From Nocardia sp. CDC159 (GTDB lineage: Bacteria > Actinomycetota > Actinomycetes > Mycobacteriales > Mycobacteriaceae), in contig NZ_JAMRXH010000002.1 in assembly GCF_023740735.1 (NCBI RefSeq), positions 1 to 64,000 on the forward strand: a stretch of 64,000 nt of DNA, written 5' to 3'. Made by a program: the position numbers and the translations under genes. Position 1 is the stretch's first letter, and the number at the start of each line of letters is the position of its first letter. Under the pieces are notes generated by a model. The model was not told where the DNA came from, did not search any database, and was given only the letters and a program-made list of their open reading frames with translations. Below are positions 39,650 to 52,894 of the stretch, piece by piece.

Positions 39650-42600
39650 CTACCTTTCGACCATTCTGCGCAGCACGGGGCGGCTGGACTTCGACATATC
39701 GCTCCACCTGTCCGCGAGCCGACCGACCGTGGGATGTTCGAAGACGGCACGGATCGGTATCTCCACGCCGGTGACCGCCCGGATGCGGCTGGTCAATCTA
39801 ATCGCCAGCAGCGAATGCCCACCGAGCGCGAAGAAGTCGTCGTCCACGCCGACTCGCTCGATTCCCAGCACCTCGGCGAACAGCCCCACCAGCGTCTCCT
39901 CCTCGCGCGTGCGGGGCGCGCGATAGGTGGTCATCGCCTTGAATTCCGGCGCCGGGAGCGCCGCCCGATCCAACTTCCCGTTCGGGGTCAGCGGCACCTC
40001 GCCGATCGCCACCACCGCGGCCGGAATCATGTACTCCGGCAACCGTTCCCGCAGGAAGTCGGGCAGCACCGCCAGTACGGATGCCACCTCACGGGCCCCC
40101 ACCGGGTTGTTCACCCACACCCCACGACGCGGCGCGGGCCGGTAGATATCGGTGAAGGGAGGATCCTCGCCGACCCGGGCGGGCAGGACGATCGCCTCGA
40201 ACCGTTCCGGCCCGTCCGCCGACCAAGTGGTCACGATCCGAAGGCCGCGCTCGACAGCCCACTCGTACACGGACTGGGGATCCACGGTCGCGGCGGCGCT
40301 CACGGTGCCTGCCGCGGCGGCGATTTCGTCGCTCACCCGAGCATTGATCATGCCGGTGATCCGAACGGGTCCACCCGCACCGCGGATCCGCTCGTCGAGG
40401 AGCTCGAGATCGTCGAGGTCACCACCCCACCGCAACTCCGGCGTTCCCCCCAGCGAAACCGTTTCGGCGCCCGCCTTGTGCAGCACGACCTCGTACCGGT
40501 GCCGAGTCAACTCGTTGTGCGCCGTACCGGATTTCAGCCGGACCTCGATCCCCGCCGCCTCACCGCGGTCGCGTGCCCACTCGGTGAACCACTCGGGATC
40601 GATGACCAACTCCTTCTCGGTGAGCACCGACTGCTCCACCGCCGCACGCACCATGGACGCCGTCGCACCGGGCCGTTGTGATCGGTAGATGGCCGCGTAC
40701 AACGCCCGCAGCGATGCCTTGCGGCGAATGTCGCCCAGGATGATCCGACCGCCCGGTGCGAGCAGGTCCATCGCGTATGCGAGTACTCGGTCCAGGTATC
40801 CGGCATCCGGGAAGTACTGCACCACCGAGTTCAACACCACGGTGTCGAAACAGCCCGTGGGCAGGCCGGTCACGTCATCGGCGGCCTGACAGGCCAACCG
40901 CACCCGGTCCGCGTATCCGGTCGCGTCGACCTGAGCGCGCAGCCGCGCGATCACCGCGGCGGAGAAATCGGTGCCCCAGTACTCGTCGACCTCGGGCGCG
41001 ATCCGCGACAGCAGCAGACCGGATCCGACGCCGATCTCGAGCACCCGCCTCGGACCGAATCGCATCACCTGCTCCACCGCCGCCGCGCGCCAGGACCACA
41101 TCTCGTCCAGCGCGATCGGCTCACCGGTGTAGGAGGATTTCCACAACTCGAAATCCTCGCCCAGCGGAATACCTTCCGACGCCGCGTAGACCTGGTCGTA
41201 GACCTGCTGCCACTCGCCGACCTGGGCGCCTGCCTCGGCAACGGAGCCGGTAGGTCTGGGCACGACATACGCCACCAGGCGTTGATCGCCCGGCTGGTCC
41301 TCGCGCACGATCACCACCGCGCGCATGACCTGCGGATGTTCGGCCAGACCGGCCTCGATCTCACCCGGCTCGATCCGGAATCCGCGAATCTTCACCTGGT
41401 GATCGCTGCGCCCCAGGCATTCCAACTCACCGTCACCGTTCCACCGCGCCAGATCTCCCGTGCGGTACACGCGTTGCCCGGATACGGGTGCGAAGGGGTC
41501 GGCCACGAACCGGGCGGCGGTAAGCCCCGCCCGGCCGACATAGCCGCGGGCGACACCCGCCCCGCCGATGTACAGCTCACCGACCACCCCCGACGGGACC
41601 GGTCGCAGCGCCGAATCCAGCACATACACCCGGGTGTTCGCGATCGGACGGCCGATCGCGGGCACGACCGCGTCCCCGCGCACCGCCGCCGCGGTGGACC
41701 AGATCGTGGTCTCGGTCGGGCCGTACAGATTGGTCACCTCGGTGGCCGCCTTCGCGAGGGTCTCGGCCAACGCCGCCGTCAACGGTTCGCCGCCCACGAG
41801 CACCCGTAGCCCGCGCACGCCGTCCGGATCGTGCATCGTCACCATCTGCCACAACGATGGGGTGGCCTGAACGACGGTCACCCCGTGTCGAGCGACCAAC
41901 TCCAGCAGTTCGCGCGGTACGACCACGCTCTCCTTGGCCGCCAGCACGACCGCCGCCCCGCTCAGCAACGGCACGAACAGCTCCAGCGCCGCGATGTCGA
42001 ACGCGACCGTCGTCACCGCCAGCAGCCGGTCGGAGGAACTCAACCCGAGCGAATGCCGCATCGACAGCAGGAAATTCGTCAACGCCGCCCGCGGAACGAT
42101 CACACCCTTCGGGCGCCCGGTCGACCCGGACGTATACAGCACATACGCCGCACACGACTGCGGCACCTTCCCGATCACCGGATCGGTGGCCGGATACCGC
42201 GCCACATCGACGGGCAGGACCTCGGGTGTCAACACCACCCGCGGACGACAATCGTCCAGCATGAATCGCACCCGCGCCTCCGGGTGATCCGGATCGAGCG
42301 GCAGATAGGCGGCACCGGTCTTCAGGATCGCCAGCAGAACCGCGACCAGGTCGGCGGTGCGCGGTAGGGCGACGGCGACCACGGTGTCGGGGCCGAGCCG
42401 ATACCGCTCGGTCAGCCAGTGCGCCAGGCGGTTCGCGCGTGCGTTCAACTCGCCGTAGGACAGGCGCACCCCGTCGGCGACGACCGCGACGGCATCGGGA
42501 TCCGCGGCCACCTGGGCGGCGAACAGTTCGGGGATCGAGGCGCCCGCGGCCCGCTCGACCGCGCGGTCGGCGACGCTCGTGTCGTTGAGGGTCTGCAGCA

Positions 42601-45600
42601 GCCGCTGCCGTTCGCCGGGAATCAGCGTATCGACGCCACCGACCCGCGCCCGAGGTTCGGCGACCGCCTGTTCGACGACCGCGCGGAATCGCCGCGCGAT
42701 CATCGACACCGTATCGCGATCGAAAATATCGGTCGCGTACTCGATCTCACCGCGCGCACCGCGGCCGTCCGAACGCGGCGCCACGTTGAAGAACAGATCG
42801 AACTTCGCGGTCTGGGTGGCGGCCGGTTCGCGGGTCACCTGTAGCCCCGCGACCTCGATATCGGGAACCACGGTGTTCTGCCAGGCGAACATCACCTGGA
42901 ACAGCGGATGGTATGCGGTCGAACGATCGGGATTGAGCAGCTCCACCAGGCGCTCGAACGGCGCGTCCTGATTGTCATAGGCCGCCAACGCCTTTCCGCG
43001 CACCTGCGCCAGCACCTGTTCGAACGACGGATTCCCCGACAGGTCCACTCGCAACACCCACGTATTGACGAAGAAACCCACCAGATCCGTCAGCGCCTCA
43101 TCGGTACGACCGGCGATCGGCGAACCGACCGTCAGATCCTCCCCACCGCCCAGCCGCGACAACAGCACCGCCAACGCCGACTGCAGCACCATGGACACCG
43201 TCGCACCGTGCCGGCGCGCCAGGTCCTCGACCGAGGCCAGCAGCTCCGGTTCCAGCGCGAACTCCACGATGCCGCCGCGATGACCGGCCGCGGCCGGTCT
43301 GGGTCGGTCGGTCGGCAACCGCAGCGGTTGCGGCACGCCGGTCAGTTCTCGCCGCCAATAGGCGAATTGGCGGGACAACACGCTCTCGGGGTCGGATTCC
43401 TCGCCCAGCAGTCGCTGCTGCCACAGCGTGTAATCGACATACTGCACCGGCAGCGGTGGCCACGACGGTGCGGTGCCGTCGACGCGGGCGGTGTAGGCGG
43501 CCACCAGATCTCGTGCCAGCGGCACCATCGAGGCACCGTCACCCGCGATGTGATGAATCACCAGCACCAGCACGTGCTCCTCGGTGCCGAGCCGGAAGAT
43601 TCTGGCCCACAACGGAATATCGGATGTGAGGTCGAATCGGTGATCGATCGCCTCCGCGATCGCCTGGGCCGCCTCGCTTGGTCGCACCGGCACGATCGGA
43701 ATATCCAAACCCGTCGCGTCGGCCGCGACGATCCGCTGCCGCGACATGCCCGATTCGTCCTCGCCGAAGACTGTCCGCACACTCTCGTGCCGGACCACCA
43801 CGTCATCGATCGCCCGGATCAGCGCCTGCGAATCCAGCGCACCCGTCAACCGCAGCACCAACGGGATGTTGTACAGCGCCGAGGAGCCCTCGAACCGATG
43901 CAGGAACCACAGTCGGCGCTGCGCGAACGACAGCGGGATCGATTCCGGGCGCTCGGCCCGCCGCAGCGGCGGCCGCGCCCGCTCCCCCGTACGCAGCTGG
44001 TGCGCGAGTGCGGCCACGGTCGGCGCCTCGAAGATCGTCCGGATCGGCGCCTCGACCGCCATCACCGCGCGAATCCGGTTGGCCAGCCGGGTCGCGAGCA
44101 GCGAATGCCCACCCAGGGTGAAGAAATCGTCATCGATGCCCACCCGCTCCAGGCCGAGCACATCGGCGAACAACCCGGCCAGGATCTCCTCGTCCACCGT
44201 GCGCGGCGCGCCGGAGCTTCCGGTCCGGAATTCGGGTTCGGGCAGGGCCTTTCGATCGAGTTTTCCGTTCGGCGTCAACGGGAAACGTTCCAGCACAACG
44301 AATACCGACGGCACCATGAACTCCGGCAGTCGGGCCGTCGCGAATTGGCGCAGTGCGGTGAGATCGAGGGCATCCGCGAGCCCGGGACCGGGGACGAGGT
44401 AGGCCACCAACTGCCTGTCACTCCCGCGGACGGTCGACGCCGTCACCACCGCCTGCGTCACATCCTGGTACTCGGTCAGCACCGCCTCGACCTCGGCGGG
44501 CTCGATACGGAATCCCCGCACCTTCACCTGCGTGTCACCGCGGCCGACACATTCGAGCCGACCGTCACGGTCCCAGCGCGCCATATCCCCGGTGCGATAC
44601 ATTCGCTCGCCCGGACCACCGAACGGATCCGCGACGAATCGCGACGCCGTCAGCCCCGTCCTGCCGTGATACCCGCGCCCGATACCGGTGCCCGCGACAT
44701 ACAACTCGCCGACCACACCGATCGGCGCCGGAGCCAGCCCAGGACCCAGCACGTAGGCACGCACGGTGCCCAATGGGGCCCCGATCGGGACGTTGCCCCC
44801 TCCGGCCGGATCCTCCGATGCGCGAAGGGAATGCGTGGTGGCATAGAAGCTTTCGGTCTGGCCGTAGGCGTTGATCACCGTCGCCCCGGGAAGGGCCCGC
44901 CGGGCGCGTTCGACCAGGCTCACCGGCAACGGCTCACCCGCGAAAACCACTGCCTCGGCCTCGATCGTGATCTCACGATCGATCAGCTCGGCGAATACCG
45001 ATGGCACCGTGGAGATCACGCCACCGCGCCAACCGCCCCGTTCGGCGACGACCAGCACATCGCGCATCATCTCGACCGTGCCCCCGGTGCACAGCGTGGT
45101 GAACAACTCGAACACCGACACGTCGAAATTGATCGACGTCCCCGCCAGCATCCGCCACCCCGGCGCCACCTCCAGCCGGGAAATCAATTCGCGCACACCA
45201 TCGGCGACATTTCGGTGGGTGATCACCACACCCTTCGGCGTCCCCGTGGAACCCGACGTGTACATCACATATGCCGCCTGGTCGGGAAGCACCCGGACCG
45301 CGGGGTTGCCGCCGTCGACATCCCAGCACACGTCGTCGATCCGCAACCGGGGCGACACGCTGTCGCCCAGCACCGCCTCCGCGCGGCCGTCGGTCACCAC
45401 GAGCGCGGGGCGTGTCTCGGCGACGATGAACTCCAACCGCGCGCTGGGATATCGAGTATCGACCGGCAGATACGCCGCCCCGGCCCGCCACACCGCCAAC
45501 AATGCGACCACCAGCTCCGCCGAACGGGGCAGCGCCACCGCCACCACCGACTCCGGCCGCACGCCGTGATCACGGATCAGCCTGTCCGCCAGGGCATCGA

Positions 45601-48600
45601 CGCGGGAGGCGAGTTCCCTGTAGGTCCAGCGGGCGCCGTCGACGACCACGGCCACCGCGTCCGGGTCGGCGGCAGCCCGCAGGGCGAACAGCTCCGGCAC
45701 CGTGGCGGATTCGACCACCGCCTCGCCGACGGCGGTGTCGTTGAACCGCTCCAGCACCCACTCCCGCTCGTCGCCGATCAGTGCGTCCACCGCACCGACC
45801 CGGATCCCGGGATCGGCCAGCACCTGCCGGATCACCGCGGCGAACCGTCGCGCGATCACCTCGGTCGCGTCCGGGTCGAAGACGTCGGTGGCGTACTGCA
45901 GCAGCATGCGCACCTGCGGGCCGTCAGCCGCGGTCAGCAGTGTCAGCGGATAGTGGGTGGCCGTGAACGGGCGAATACCGGTGAACGCGATTCCGGCGGC
46001 GGCATTGGCCTCGCTGATCCCGGCCCGATCCACCGGATAGGACTCGAAGGCCACCAGGGTGTCGAACAGGGTATTCATTCCCAGCGCACGGTGGATCTCC
46101 GCCAGTGGATGGTGGTGATGATCCAGCAGCGCCGCCTGGCGCTCCTGCAACCGCCGCACCACCTGCGCGAAAGGTACCGCCGGAGAACACCTCACCCGCA
46201 CCGGCACGGTATTGACGAACAGGCCCACCATCGAATCCACGCCGCGCACCGCCGGCGGGCGACCCGACACCGTCGCACCGAACACCACATCCGATCGACC
46301 GGTCAACGCCGAGAGCAGCAGGCCCCACATGCCCTGCACCAGGGTGTTGACAGTGACGCCGAGCTCCGCCGCGCGGCGGCTCAGCGCCCGGGCGTCCTCC
46401 GATGTCAGCGGAACGGCCGCATGCTCGACGCCCGACACCTGCCGTCGGCCCGCCGCGGCCGGGGCGATGTGGGTGGGTGCGTCGATGCCGTCGAGTTCCT
46501 CGGCCCACGCCCGCGCCGACTCGCTCCTATCCTGACGGCCGAGCCAGCCGAGGAAGTCCCGGTAGGCGCGGGGGCGAGGCAGCACCGTCGCATCGCCGTA
46601 GGAGCCGTAGAGCCGGATGAGGTCCTGCATCACGAGCGGGAGTGACCAGCCGTCGAACAACACGTGGTGCGCGGTGAGAATCAGCTCGGACCGCTCGGGA
46701 CCCATCCGCACCAGGGTCAGCCGCAGCAGCGGCGGAACCAGCGAATCGAACCGCGTGCGCCGATCAGCACGCAGCAACCGCTCGTAGGCCTCGTCGCGAT
46801 CGTCATCGTCGCGGAGATCTATTTCCACCCAGGGCAATTCGATACCGTCGAGGACGAGCTGCACCGGATCGCCATTGGCGTCGCCGAGCAGCGCGACGCG
46901 AAGATTCGGATACCGATCCAGTAGCGCCTGCCCGGCGGCACGCATCCGGTCCGTATCCACCTGACCGGACAGCCCGAACACCAACTGCATCTGATAGGCG
47001 TCGAAATCGCCATCCGCGGAAAGGGAGTGGAAAAGCAGCCCCGACTGCAACGGGGTCAGCGGCCATACATCCACCAGGCCCGAGAAGCGCCGCTCCCATC
47101 CCTCGAGTTCGGCCTGCGTCACCGACACCAGCGGCACGTCCGAGGGGGTCAAACCACCCCGACCGCCGTCGGCCACGTACCCCGCCATCCCGCCGATGGC
47201 CGCCGACCACAGCTCCGCCAGCTCGTGCGCGTCCTCGGCCGAGATCACGCCGGTGGCGAAATCGAAGACCGCGGCCAGCTCCGGCCCCGAATCTCCCTCC
47301 AGCACAATGGCATTGATATCCACGGCCGCCGCGACGGGCAGGTTCGGATCGGCGGAGGTCAAGAGTGCGGGGCTGTCCGCGGCGGGCACCCAGCCCGAGG
47401 ACCGCAGCTCCGCCGGGACATCGGTGGCGGCGAACCGGCCCAGATAGTTGAAAGCGATCTGCCCCGTGGAGCGGTTCGCCAGTTCCGGGGCCGTCTCGGG
47501 ATTCAGATGGCGCAGCAGGCCGTAGCCGATACCGCCGTCGGGGACGCGGGCCAGCTGTTCCTTCACCGCCTTGAGCGCGGTGGCGGTGGCCTCGGTTCCG
47601 GCGATCGCGGCCTCGGGGTCCACCTCGCCGAGGTCGAGCCGAACCGGGAACACGGAGGTGAACCAGCCCACGGTGGTCGACAGATCCGCGCCGGGTGCGA
47701 CCGTTTCCTCGCGCCCGTGCCCCTCCAATCGGATCAGTACCGACGACTCTGCCACCCCGCGGGCGCGGCGCCACCGAGCCACGGCCACGGACAGGGCCGC
47801 CAGCAGCACATGGTCCACGCCGCAGTGGAACACGGCCGGAACACCGGTGAGCGCGGCAGCGGTCACCGCCGCGGGCAACCGCACCCGCACGGTGCCCACC
47901 GTCGACCGAACATCGATCGCGGGATCCACCGCCCGTCGACCGAGCAGCGGATCCGGGCCGTCCAGTACCGATCGCCACCACGCCAGCTGAGCCACCTGCT
48001 CCGGCCGCACGGCCCGCTCGCTCAGGGCATGCGCCCACCGCCGCATCGAGGTGCCCGACGGCCGGGCGCCGGGTGCCTCGCCCCGCCGTACCCGATCCCA
48101 GATCTCGGCCAGGTCCGACACCAGGATTCGCCAGGACACACCGTCGACCACCAGGTGGTGCAGCACGAGCAGCAATCGCCCGGGCCGGGACGGCCCGGGA
48201 TCGAACCAAACCGCTCGCAGCATCACTCCCGCGACCGGATCCAGCAGATCGGCGGACGAATCCAGCTGCGCCGCAATGCGTTCGGACCGCCCGTCGCCGT
48301 CGAAGACGTCGTCGTACTCGACCCGCTCGATCAGTTCGGCGATCTCCAACGAACCGGGAGGGCCGACGGACAGGCCGCGCTCCCCGTCGGCCAGCACACG
48401 GGCACGCAGGATGTCGTTCCGGTCCACCAGGGCGGTCAGCGTCGCCACCAGACCCATCAGGTCGATGCCGAGCGGCAACTCGAGCAGTTGCGCCTGGGCG
48501 AATCGCCCATAGTCGCAGCCGGAATCGATCATCTCGTGCGCGATCGGCGGCAACGGCATGCGGCCGACGCCGCCGCCGTCCAGTTCGGCCAGAACGGGAC

Positions 48601-51600
48601 CGGATCGGCCCTCGTCGAACGCGGCGATCTCGACCAATCCCGCGACCGTGCGCTGGTCGAAGATGTCGCGCGGACCGATCTCCACTCCCCGCGCCCGGGC
48701 CCGCGCCACGACCTGCATCGAACGAATGCTGTCCCCGCCCAGCGCGAAGAAGTCGTCATCGATCCCCACCCGCTCCACACCGAGGACGTCGGCGAACAAC
48801 TCCGCCAGGATCTCCTCTCCGGAGGTGCGCGGTGCCCGATACGCATCCGGGCGCGATTCCGGCTCCGGCAACGCTTTTCGATCCAATTTTCCGTTCGGCG
48901 TCAGGGGGAGGTGGTCCAGCACCACGAACGCCGAGGGCACCATGAATTCCGGCAACCGGCTCGCCACGAACCGGCGCAGCCGCGCGATGTCGAGACCGGC
49001 CGCGAGCGGGATCGCCACCTCGGGCGCAGCGTCCCCATCCTGGGCTGCCTCGGCCGGAACGACATATCCCACCAGCTGTTTGTCGCCACCGCGCACGGTC
49101 GATGCCGTCACCACGGCCCGCGCCACACCGGGATAGTCGGTCAGCACCGCCTCGATCTCTCCGGGTTCGATCCGGATGCCGCGCACTTTCAACTGGAAGT
49201 CGGCGCGGCCCAGATACTCCAGCTCACCCTCGACCGACCACCGCACCACATCGCCCGTGCGATACATGCGCGTGCCGCCCGGCTCGAACGGATTCGCCAC
49301 GAACCGCTCCGACGTCAGATCCGGGCGGCCGAGATAGCCCCTGGCCAGTCCGATCCCCGCTAGATAGAGCTCCCCGGCCACGTTCGGCGGTACCGGACGC
49401 AGGCGCGCATCGAGGACGTACAGCTTCGTATTCCAGATCGGCCGACCGATCCGCACGCCGTCGGCGCCGGGCAGGCATTCCCAGGACGTGACGTCCACGG
49501 CCGCCTCGGTCGGGCCGTACAGGTTGTACAGCGGCACCCCCAGTACCGCGCGGCATCGCTCGATCAGATCCGCGGGCAGTGCCTCCCCGCTGCACCACAC
49601 CCGGCGCAGGCCGACACAGGCCGCGGCGCGTTCGTCCGCGAGGAAGGCCGCCAGCATGGAGGGTACGAAATGGGCGGTCGTCACCTGCTCACGTCGGATC
49701 AGGTCGGCCAGATAGGACGGCTCCCGGTGCCCGCCGGGTCGGGCGATCACCACCGCCGCCCCGGCCATCAGCGGCAGGAACAGTTCCGGCACGGAGACGT
49801 CGAACCCGATCGGGGTCTTCAGCAGCACACGGTCGCCGCTGTTCATACCGAACCGGACATGCGCCCACGCCAGCCTGTTCACGATCGAACGATGGGACAC
49901 CACAACACCTTTGGGGCGTCCGGTCGAACCGGAGGTGTAGATGACGTAGGCCGCGTGATCGGGTCGCGCGCGCTGAGCCGGGTCGTGCGTGGGATATCCG
50001 GTCACATCCGGGATCTCCGACAGCAGCAGCATCGGTTGCGCGTCGGCGAGCAGATGCTCCAGCCGCTGATCCGGCACATCGGTCTCGATCGGCAGATACG
50101 CGGCCCCCGACTTCACCACCGCATAGATCGCGACGTACAGGTCGAACGACCGCGGCAGCCGCACCGCCACGATCCGGTCGGGGCCAGCCCCCCGCTCGAT
50201 CAGCCAGTGGGCGAGCCGGTTCGCGCGCTCGTTCAGTTCGCGATAGCTCAGCCGTCGCCCCTCGTACACGAGGGCGAGCCGGTCCGCGTCGCTGCGCACC
50301 TGCGCCTCGAATCCTCCGGTCAGCGTGCCCTCGCGGAGCGCGCACGCGGTAACGTTCCAGTCGACGAGCACCTGGCGGCGCTCCGAGTCGGTGAGCACAT
50401 CGAGTTCGCCGACGGCACATCCCGGATCGGCCAGCGCGGTGGTCAGCAGATGCAGGAAGCGGTCCCGCAGCCGATCGAGTTCGCCCTGGTCGTACCGCTG
50501 CGGATCGGCATCGAAATCCACCCGCAGCCCGCCGTCGCGGTCATAGACGATGATCGACAGGTCGTCCACCGGCCCCATGGACAGGTTGTGCATGCTGCAC
50601 CGGTGACCGTCCAGGGTGAAGTCCACGTCGAAGGACATGATGTTGACCAGCGGCCCGAGGATGCCGGGATCCTGGGCGGCGAGGCCGAGATCGCGGCGCA
50701 GATCCTCGTGGCGATATCGCTGATGCTTCAGCGCCCCCCGCAGGGCCGCATGCACCTGCGGCACCAGCTCCGCCAGACTCCGGTCGGGCCGCACCGTCAG
50801 CCGCAGCGGCACGATATTGGACACCATGCCCGGCGTCCGCTTGGACAGCGCGGTGGCCCGGCCGCTGACCGGCAGACCGAGCACGATGTCGTCCTGACCG
50901 CTCATCCGCTGCAGGAAGACCGCGACCAGCGCGATCTGCCACACCGGCCACGCCACCCGGGCGGCCCACGCCTGTTCACGCAGCCGCCGGACCCCATCGG
51001 GATCGATGTGGCCGGTACTGCGCACGAACGCCCGGTCCGGAATCCGGTCCGCCGCCACCGAACCGCCGAGCCGCACCGGAACCGGTCGATCCGCGAGCTG
51101 TTCCAACCAGTAGTCGCGGTCGGCGGCGAATTCGGCCGACGCCCGATAGGCCGCGTCCTCGGCTATCAGCTCGGACAACGTGCCGAACCGCGATTCGGGA
51201 TAGGCGTTGCCGTGGATCAGCGCGTCGTAGATCTCGGCGACCCGGCGGCACGCGAGGGCATTGGCGTAGGCGTCGGCGACGATGTGATGCGCCCGCAGAT
51301 ACCAGAGGTGGCTCTGCTCGGTGAGCTGGAACAGCACCGAGGTCATCAGCAGGCCGGTCTCCAGGTCCACCGGTTGCGCCATATCGGATTCCATCCAGGC
51401 CCACGCCGTGCCGGCCGGATCGGGCTCCGCGGTGAGATCCCGGAAGCGCAGCGGGGATTCCGCCCGCGTGATCGAAATGGTTTGGCGCAGTTCGTCTTTG
51501 CCGCCGACGGAGACGGTCCGATAGGCGTCGGTCTCGAGCACCACGCGGTGCAGCGCCTCCGCCAGTGCGACCCGATCCACCGGGCCGTGGATCTCGACGC

Positions 51601-51706
51601 ACTCGCCGAGGGTGTACCTGCGGCGGGCCGGATCCAGCTGATGTCCGTACCAGACGCCCGATTGCGCGCTCGAAAGCGGCAGGCGCACAAGAGTTTTTCC
51701 GGTCAT
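39650..51706 (-). CDS. NRPS, modules 1-3: Cstarter-A(Ser)-T-E, C-A(Piz)-T, C-A(Gly)-MT-T
   Basis: 4018 residues from the ATG at 51706, 37 bases after the ketoreductase gene. The N-terminal condensation domain reads HHIVADAYA (~140) instead of HHxxxDG and precedes the first A domain, so it is a starter C that should take an acyl chain. Then A (~589), T (GGDSIRS ~990), E (HHLVVDG ~1182); C (HHVLFDG ~1680), A (~2150), T (~2532); C (HHIAGDG ~2719), A (~3194) interrupted by an N-methyltransferase (~3555), T (~3963). Pockets: DVPHWSLVDK (close to serine), DVFSVAAYAK (piperazate type), DILQLGLIWK (glycine). Predicted intermediate: acyl-D-Ser-Piz-Sar. It lacks a thioesterase and passes the chain to the next subunit. 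It probably needs the MbtH protein at 59860. Confidence 0.95.
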   Translation of the reverse strand: MTGKTLVRLPLSSAQSGVWYGHQLDPARRRYTLGECVEIHGPVDRVALAEALHRVVLETDAYRTVSVGGKDELRQTISITRAESPLRFRDLTAEPDPAGTAWAWMESDMAQPVDLETGLLMTSVLFQLTEQSHLWYLRAHHIVADAYANALACRRVAEIYDALIHGNAYPESRFGTLSELIAEDAAYRASAEFAADRDYWLEQLADRPVPVRLGGSVAADRIPDRAFVRSTGHIDPDGVRRLREQAWAARVAWPVWQIALVAVFLQRMSGQDDIVLGLPVSGRATALSKRTPGMVSNIVPLRLTVRPDRSLAELVPQVHAALRGALKHQRYRHEDLRRDLGLAAQDPGILGPLVNIMSFDVDFTLDGHRCSMHNLSMGPVDDLSIIVYDRDGGLRVDFDADPQRYDQGELDRLRDRFLHLLTTALADPGCAVGELDVLTDSERRQVLVDWNVTACALREGTLTGGFEAQVRSDADRLALVYEGRRLSYRELNERANRLAHWLIERGAGPDRIVAVRLPRSFDLYVAIYAVVKSGAAYLPIETDVPDQRLEHLLADAQPMLLLSEIPDVTGYPTHDPAQRARPDHAAYVIYTSGSTGRPKGVVVSHRSIVNRLAWAHVRFGMNSGDRVLLKTPIGFDVSVPELFLPLMAGAAVVIARPGGHREPSYLADLIRREQVTTAHFVPSMLAAFLADERAAACVGLRRVWCSGEALPADLIERCRAVLGVPLYNLYGPTEAAVDVTSWECLPGADGVRIGRPIWNTKLYVLDARLRPVPPNVAGELYLAGIGLARGYLGRPDLTSERFVANPFEPGGTRMYRTGDVVRWSVEGELEYLGRADFQLKVRGIRIEPGEIEAVLTDYPGVARAVVTASTVRGGDKQLVGYVVPAEAAQDGDAAPEVAIPLAAGLDIARLRRFVASRLPEFMVPSAFVVLDHLPLTPNGKLDRKALPEPESRPDAYRAPRTSGEEILAELFADVLGVERVGIDDDFFALGGDSIRSMQVVARARARGVEIGPRDIFDQRTVAGLVEIAAFDEGRSGPVLAELDGGGVGRMPLPPIAHEMIDSGCDYGRFAQAQLLELPLGIDLMGLVATLTALVDRNDILRARVLADGERGLSVGPPGSLEIAELIERVEYDDVFDGDGRSERIAAQLDSSADLLDPVAGVMLRAVWFDPGPSRPGRLLLVLHHLVVDGVSWRILVSDLAEIWDRVRRGEAPGARPSGTSMRRWAHALSERAVRPEQVAQLAWWRSVLDGPDPLLGRRAVDPAIDVRSTVGTVRVRLPAAVTAAALTGVPAVFHCGVDHVLLAALSVAVARWRRARGVAESSVLIRLEGHGREETVAPGADLSTTVGWFTSVFPVRLDLGEVDPEAAIAGTEATATALKAVKEQLARVPDGGIGYGLLRHLNPETAPELANRSTGQIAFNYLGRFAATDVPAELRSSGWVPAADSPALLTSADPNLPVAAAVDINAIVLEGDSGPELAAVFDFATGVISAEDAHELAELWSAAIGGMAGYVADGGRGGLTPSDVPLVSVTQAELEGWERRFSGLVDVWPLTPLQSGLLFHSLSADGDFDAYQMQLVFGLSGQVDTDRMRAAGQALLDRYPNLRVALLGDANGDPVQLVLDGIELPWVEIDLRDDDDRDEAYERLLRADRRTRFDSLVPPLLRLTLVRMGPERSELILTAHHVLFDGWSLPLVMQDLIRLYGSYGDATVLPRPRAYRDFLGWLGRQDRSESARAWAEELDGIDAPTHIAPAAAGRRQVSGVEHAAVPLTSEDARALSRRAAELGVTVNTLVQGMWGLLLSALTGRSDVVFGATVSGRPPAVRGVDSMVGLFVNTVPVRVRCSPAVPFAQVVRRLQERQAALLDHHHHPLAEIHRALGMNTLFDTLVAFESYPVDRAGISEANAAAGIAFTGIRPFTATHYPLTLLTAADGPQVRMLLQYATDVFDPDATEVIARRFAAVIRQVLADPGIRVGAVDALIGDEREWVLERFNDTAVGEAVVESATVPELFALRAAADPDAVAVVVDGARWTYRELASRVDALADRLIRDHGVRPESVVAVALPRSAELVVALLAVWRAGAAYLPVDTRYPSARLEFIVAETRPALVVTDGRAEAVLGDSVSPRLRIDDVCWDVDGGNPAVRVLPDQAAYVMYTSGSTGTPKGVVITHRNVADGVRELISRLEVAPGWRMLAGTSINFDVSVFELFTTLCTGGTVEMMRDVLVVAERGGWRGGVISTVPSVFAELIDREITIEAEAVVFAGEPLPVSLVERARRALPGATVINAYGQTESFYATTHSLRASEDPAGGGNVPIGAPLGTVRAYVLGPGLAPAPIGVVGELYVAGTGIGRGYHGRTGLTASRFVADPFGGPGERMYRTGDMARWDRDGRLECVGRGDTQVKVRGFRIEPAEVEAVLTEYQDVTQAVVTASTVRGSDRQLVAYLVPGPGLADALDLTALRQFATARLPEFMVPSVFVVLERFPLTPNGKLDRKALPEPEFRTGSSGAPRTVDEEILAGLFADVLGLERVGIDDDFFTLGGHSLLATRLANRIRAVMAVEAPIRTIFEAPTVAALAHQLRTGERARPPLRRAERPESIPLSFAQRRLWFLHRFEGSSALYNIPLVLRLTGALDSQALIRAIDDVVVRHESVRTVFGEDESGMSRQRIVAADATGLDIPIVPVRPSEAAQAIAEAIDHRFDLTSDIPLWARIFRLGTEEHVLVLVIHHIAGDGASMVPLARDLVAAYTARVDGTAPSWPPLPVQYVDYTLWQQRLLGEESDPESVLSRQFAYWRRELTGVPQPLRLPTDRPRPAAAGHRGGIVEFALEPELLASVEDLARRHGATVSMVLQSALAVLLSRLGGGEDLTVGSPIAGRTDEALTDLVGFFVNTWVLRVDLSGNPSFEQVLAQVRGKALAAYDNQDAPFERLVELLNPDRSTAYHPLFQVMFAWQNTVVPDIEVAGLQVTREPAATQTAKFDLFFNVAPRSDGRGARGEIEYATDIFDRDTVSMIARRFRAVVEQAVAEPRARVGGVDTLIPGERQRLLQTLNDTSVADRAVERAAGASIPELFAAQVAADPDAVAVVADGVRLSYGELNARANRLAHWLTERYRLGPDTVVAVALPRTADLVAVLLAILKTGAAYLPLDPDHPEARVRFMLDDCRPRVVLTPEVLPVDVARYPATDPVIGKVPQSCAAYVLYTSGSTGRPKGVIVPRAALTNFLLSMRHSLGLSSSDRLLAVTTVAFDIAALELFVPLLSGAAVVLAAKESVVVPRELLELVARHGVTVVQATPSLWQMVTMHDPDGVRGLRVLVGGEPLTAALAETLAKAATEVTNLYGPTETTIWSTAAAVRGDAVVPAIGRPIANTRVYVLDSALRPVPSGVVGELYIGGAGVARGYVGRAGLTAARFVADPFAPVSGQRVYRTGDLARWNGDGELECLGRSDHQVKIRGFRIEPGEIEAGLAEHPQVMRAVVIVREDQPGDQRLVAYVVPRPTGSVAEAGAQVGEWQQVYDQVYAASEGIPLGEDFELWKSSYTGEPIALDEMWSWRAAAVEQVMRFGPRRVLEIGVGSGLLLSRIAPEVDEYWGTDFSAAVIARLRAQVDATGYADRVRLACQAADDVTGLPTGCFDTVVLNSVVQYFPDAGYLDRVLAYAMDLLAPGGRIILGDIRRKASLRALYAAIYRSQRPGATASMVRAAVEQSVLTEKELVIDPEWFTEWARDRGEAAGIEVRLKSGTAHNELTRHRYEVVLHKAGAETVSLGGTPELRWGGDLDDLELLDERIRGAGGPVRITGMINARVSDEIAAAAGTVSAAATVDPQSVYEWAVERGLRIVTTWSADGPERFEAIVLPARVGEDPPFTDIYRPAPRRGVWVNNPVGAREVASVLAVLPDFLRERLPEYMIPAAVVAIGEVPLTPNGKLDRAALPAPEFKAMTTYRAPRTREEETLVGLFAEVLGIERVGVDDDFFALGGHSLLAIRLTSRIRAVTGVEIPIRAVFEHPTVGRLADRWSDMSKSSRPVLRRMVER

Positions 51707-51743
51707 GGTCGTTTCCCACCTTCGAAGTCCGGATCGGTGCGCA

Positions 51744-52487
51744 TCAGATGAGCAGTCCGCCGTCGATTCCGATCACCTGGCCGGTGATGTAGGAGGCCTG
51801 ATCCGACAGCAGGAAACCGACCAACTGCGCGACCTCCTCGGCCCGCCCGATTCGGCCCAGCGGGATCCGGCCCCCGGCCCGCGCCATCACCTCGTCGGCC
51901 AGGTCCTTGGTCATATCCGTATCGATGAAGCCGGGCGCGACGGAGTTGACGCGCACGCCGCGCTTGCCGACCTCCCGGGCCAGTGCCCGGGTGAAGCCGC
52001 AGATTCCCGCCTTGGCGGCGGAGTAGTTGGGCTGCCCCGGATTGCCGTAGACACCGGAGACGGACGACAGCGTCACCACCGCGCCGCGTCGGCGTTTGAT
52101 CATGCCGAACACCGCGGCGCGGCAGATGTGGAAGGTGCCGTCGAGATTGGTGCGCAGCACCTGCTGCCACTCCTCGTCGCGGAGCATGACCGTCAACCCG
52201 TCGCGGGTGATTCCGGCCGAGGTGACGACCGCCTCGATCGGACCGAACTCCGCCTCGCATTCCTTCACATAGGCCGATGCGGCCGCCGAGTCGGCCACGT
52301 CGACCTGCCGGGCGTGCACCTGCGCACCCAATTCCTTGGCCGCGCGGGCCACATCCGCGGCGGCATCGGCTCGCGATCGGTAGCAGAAGCTGATGTCGTA
52401 GCCCTGTGCGGCCAGCCGCAGCGCCACCGCGCGGCCGATGCCACGCGAGCCGCCCGTGACCAGTGCCACCGGCCGAGTCGCCATCAT
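51744..52487 (-). CDS. FabG-type 3-oxoacyl-ACP ketoreductase
   Basis: 247 residues; the ATG at 52487 overlaps the preceding stop (ATGA). Standard SDR features: GGSRGIG (NADPH), SSVSGVYG with the catalytic Ser, YSAAK with Tyr/Lys, [10 protein letters not shown], and the C-terminal GQVIGIDGG. Length and motifs match FabG closely. It sits between the dehydratase pair and the first NRPS in the same operon, so it most likely reduces the beta-keto group on the dedicated carrier protein during assembly of the acyl starter, rather than in primary metabolism. Confidence 0.93.
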   Translation of the reverse strand: MMATRPVALVTGGSRGIGRAVALRLAAQGYDISFCYRSRADAAADVARAAKELGAQVHARQVDVADSAAASAYVKECEAEFGPIEAVVTSAGITRDGLTVMLRDEEWQQVLRTNLDGTFHICRAAVFGMIKRRRGAVVTLSSVSGVYGNPGQPNYSAAKAGICGFTRALAREVGKRGVRVNSVAPGFIDTDMTKDLADEVMARAGGRIPLGRIGRAEEVAQLVGFLLSDQASYITGQVIGIDGGLLI

Positions 52488-52894
52488 CGTTGTCCTCCGT
52501 TGAGACTGACCGTCACCTGGCCGATCCGCAGAATCGGCGTGCCGGCGACCGTGCTGGTGCCCGAGCAGATCGCCGCGCCGCCAGCAGCTTTCACGATTTC
52601 CACGCGGTGTTCGACCGTCTCGCCCGCGCGTGCGGGCCGGACGAATCCGATCTCGCGCAATCGGCCGACGAGCACCGAACGTTCCGGTCGGCGATCGCCC
52701 CAGCAGGCCAGCGCCGCCGCGGACTGCAACCAGGACTCGAGGACCAGATATGGCGGAAAACCCTGGTCGTACCAAGGCATCTCGGGCCGAATGGTCACAT
52801 AGCCGGTGAGCCGGCGGCCCGGGTACACGTCGGCGACCCGATCGACGAGCAGCATCGGCCACCGATGGGGTATCAAGCGGGCCGGGTCCATCAC
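52484..52894 (-). CDS. Hotdog dehydratase subunit retaining the catalytic Glu
   Basis: 136 residues; the GTG at 52894 (ATG at 52891) overlaps the preceding stop. The opening IPHRWPMLLVDRV is the FabZ/FabA-like signature. In FabZ the next block is GHFPGxPVMPGVLIVEA; here it is QGFPPYLVLESW, shortened and without the His, but the Glu is kept (VLESW). The neighbouring gene at 52891-53244 has the opposite pattern. The two probably form a heterodimeric dehydratase with one composite site, dehydrating beta-hydroxyacyl-ACP to the enoyl form so that conjugated double bonds build up. Paired dehydratase subunits are known in aryl-polyene and related type II systems. Confidence 0.82.
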   Translation of the reverse strand: MMDPARLIPHRWPMLLVDRVADVYPGRRLTGYVTIRPEMPWYDQGFPPYLVLESWLQSAAALACWGDRRPERSVLVGRLREIGFVRPARAGETVEHRVEIVKAAGGAAICSGTSTVAGTPILRIGQVTVSLNGGQR

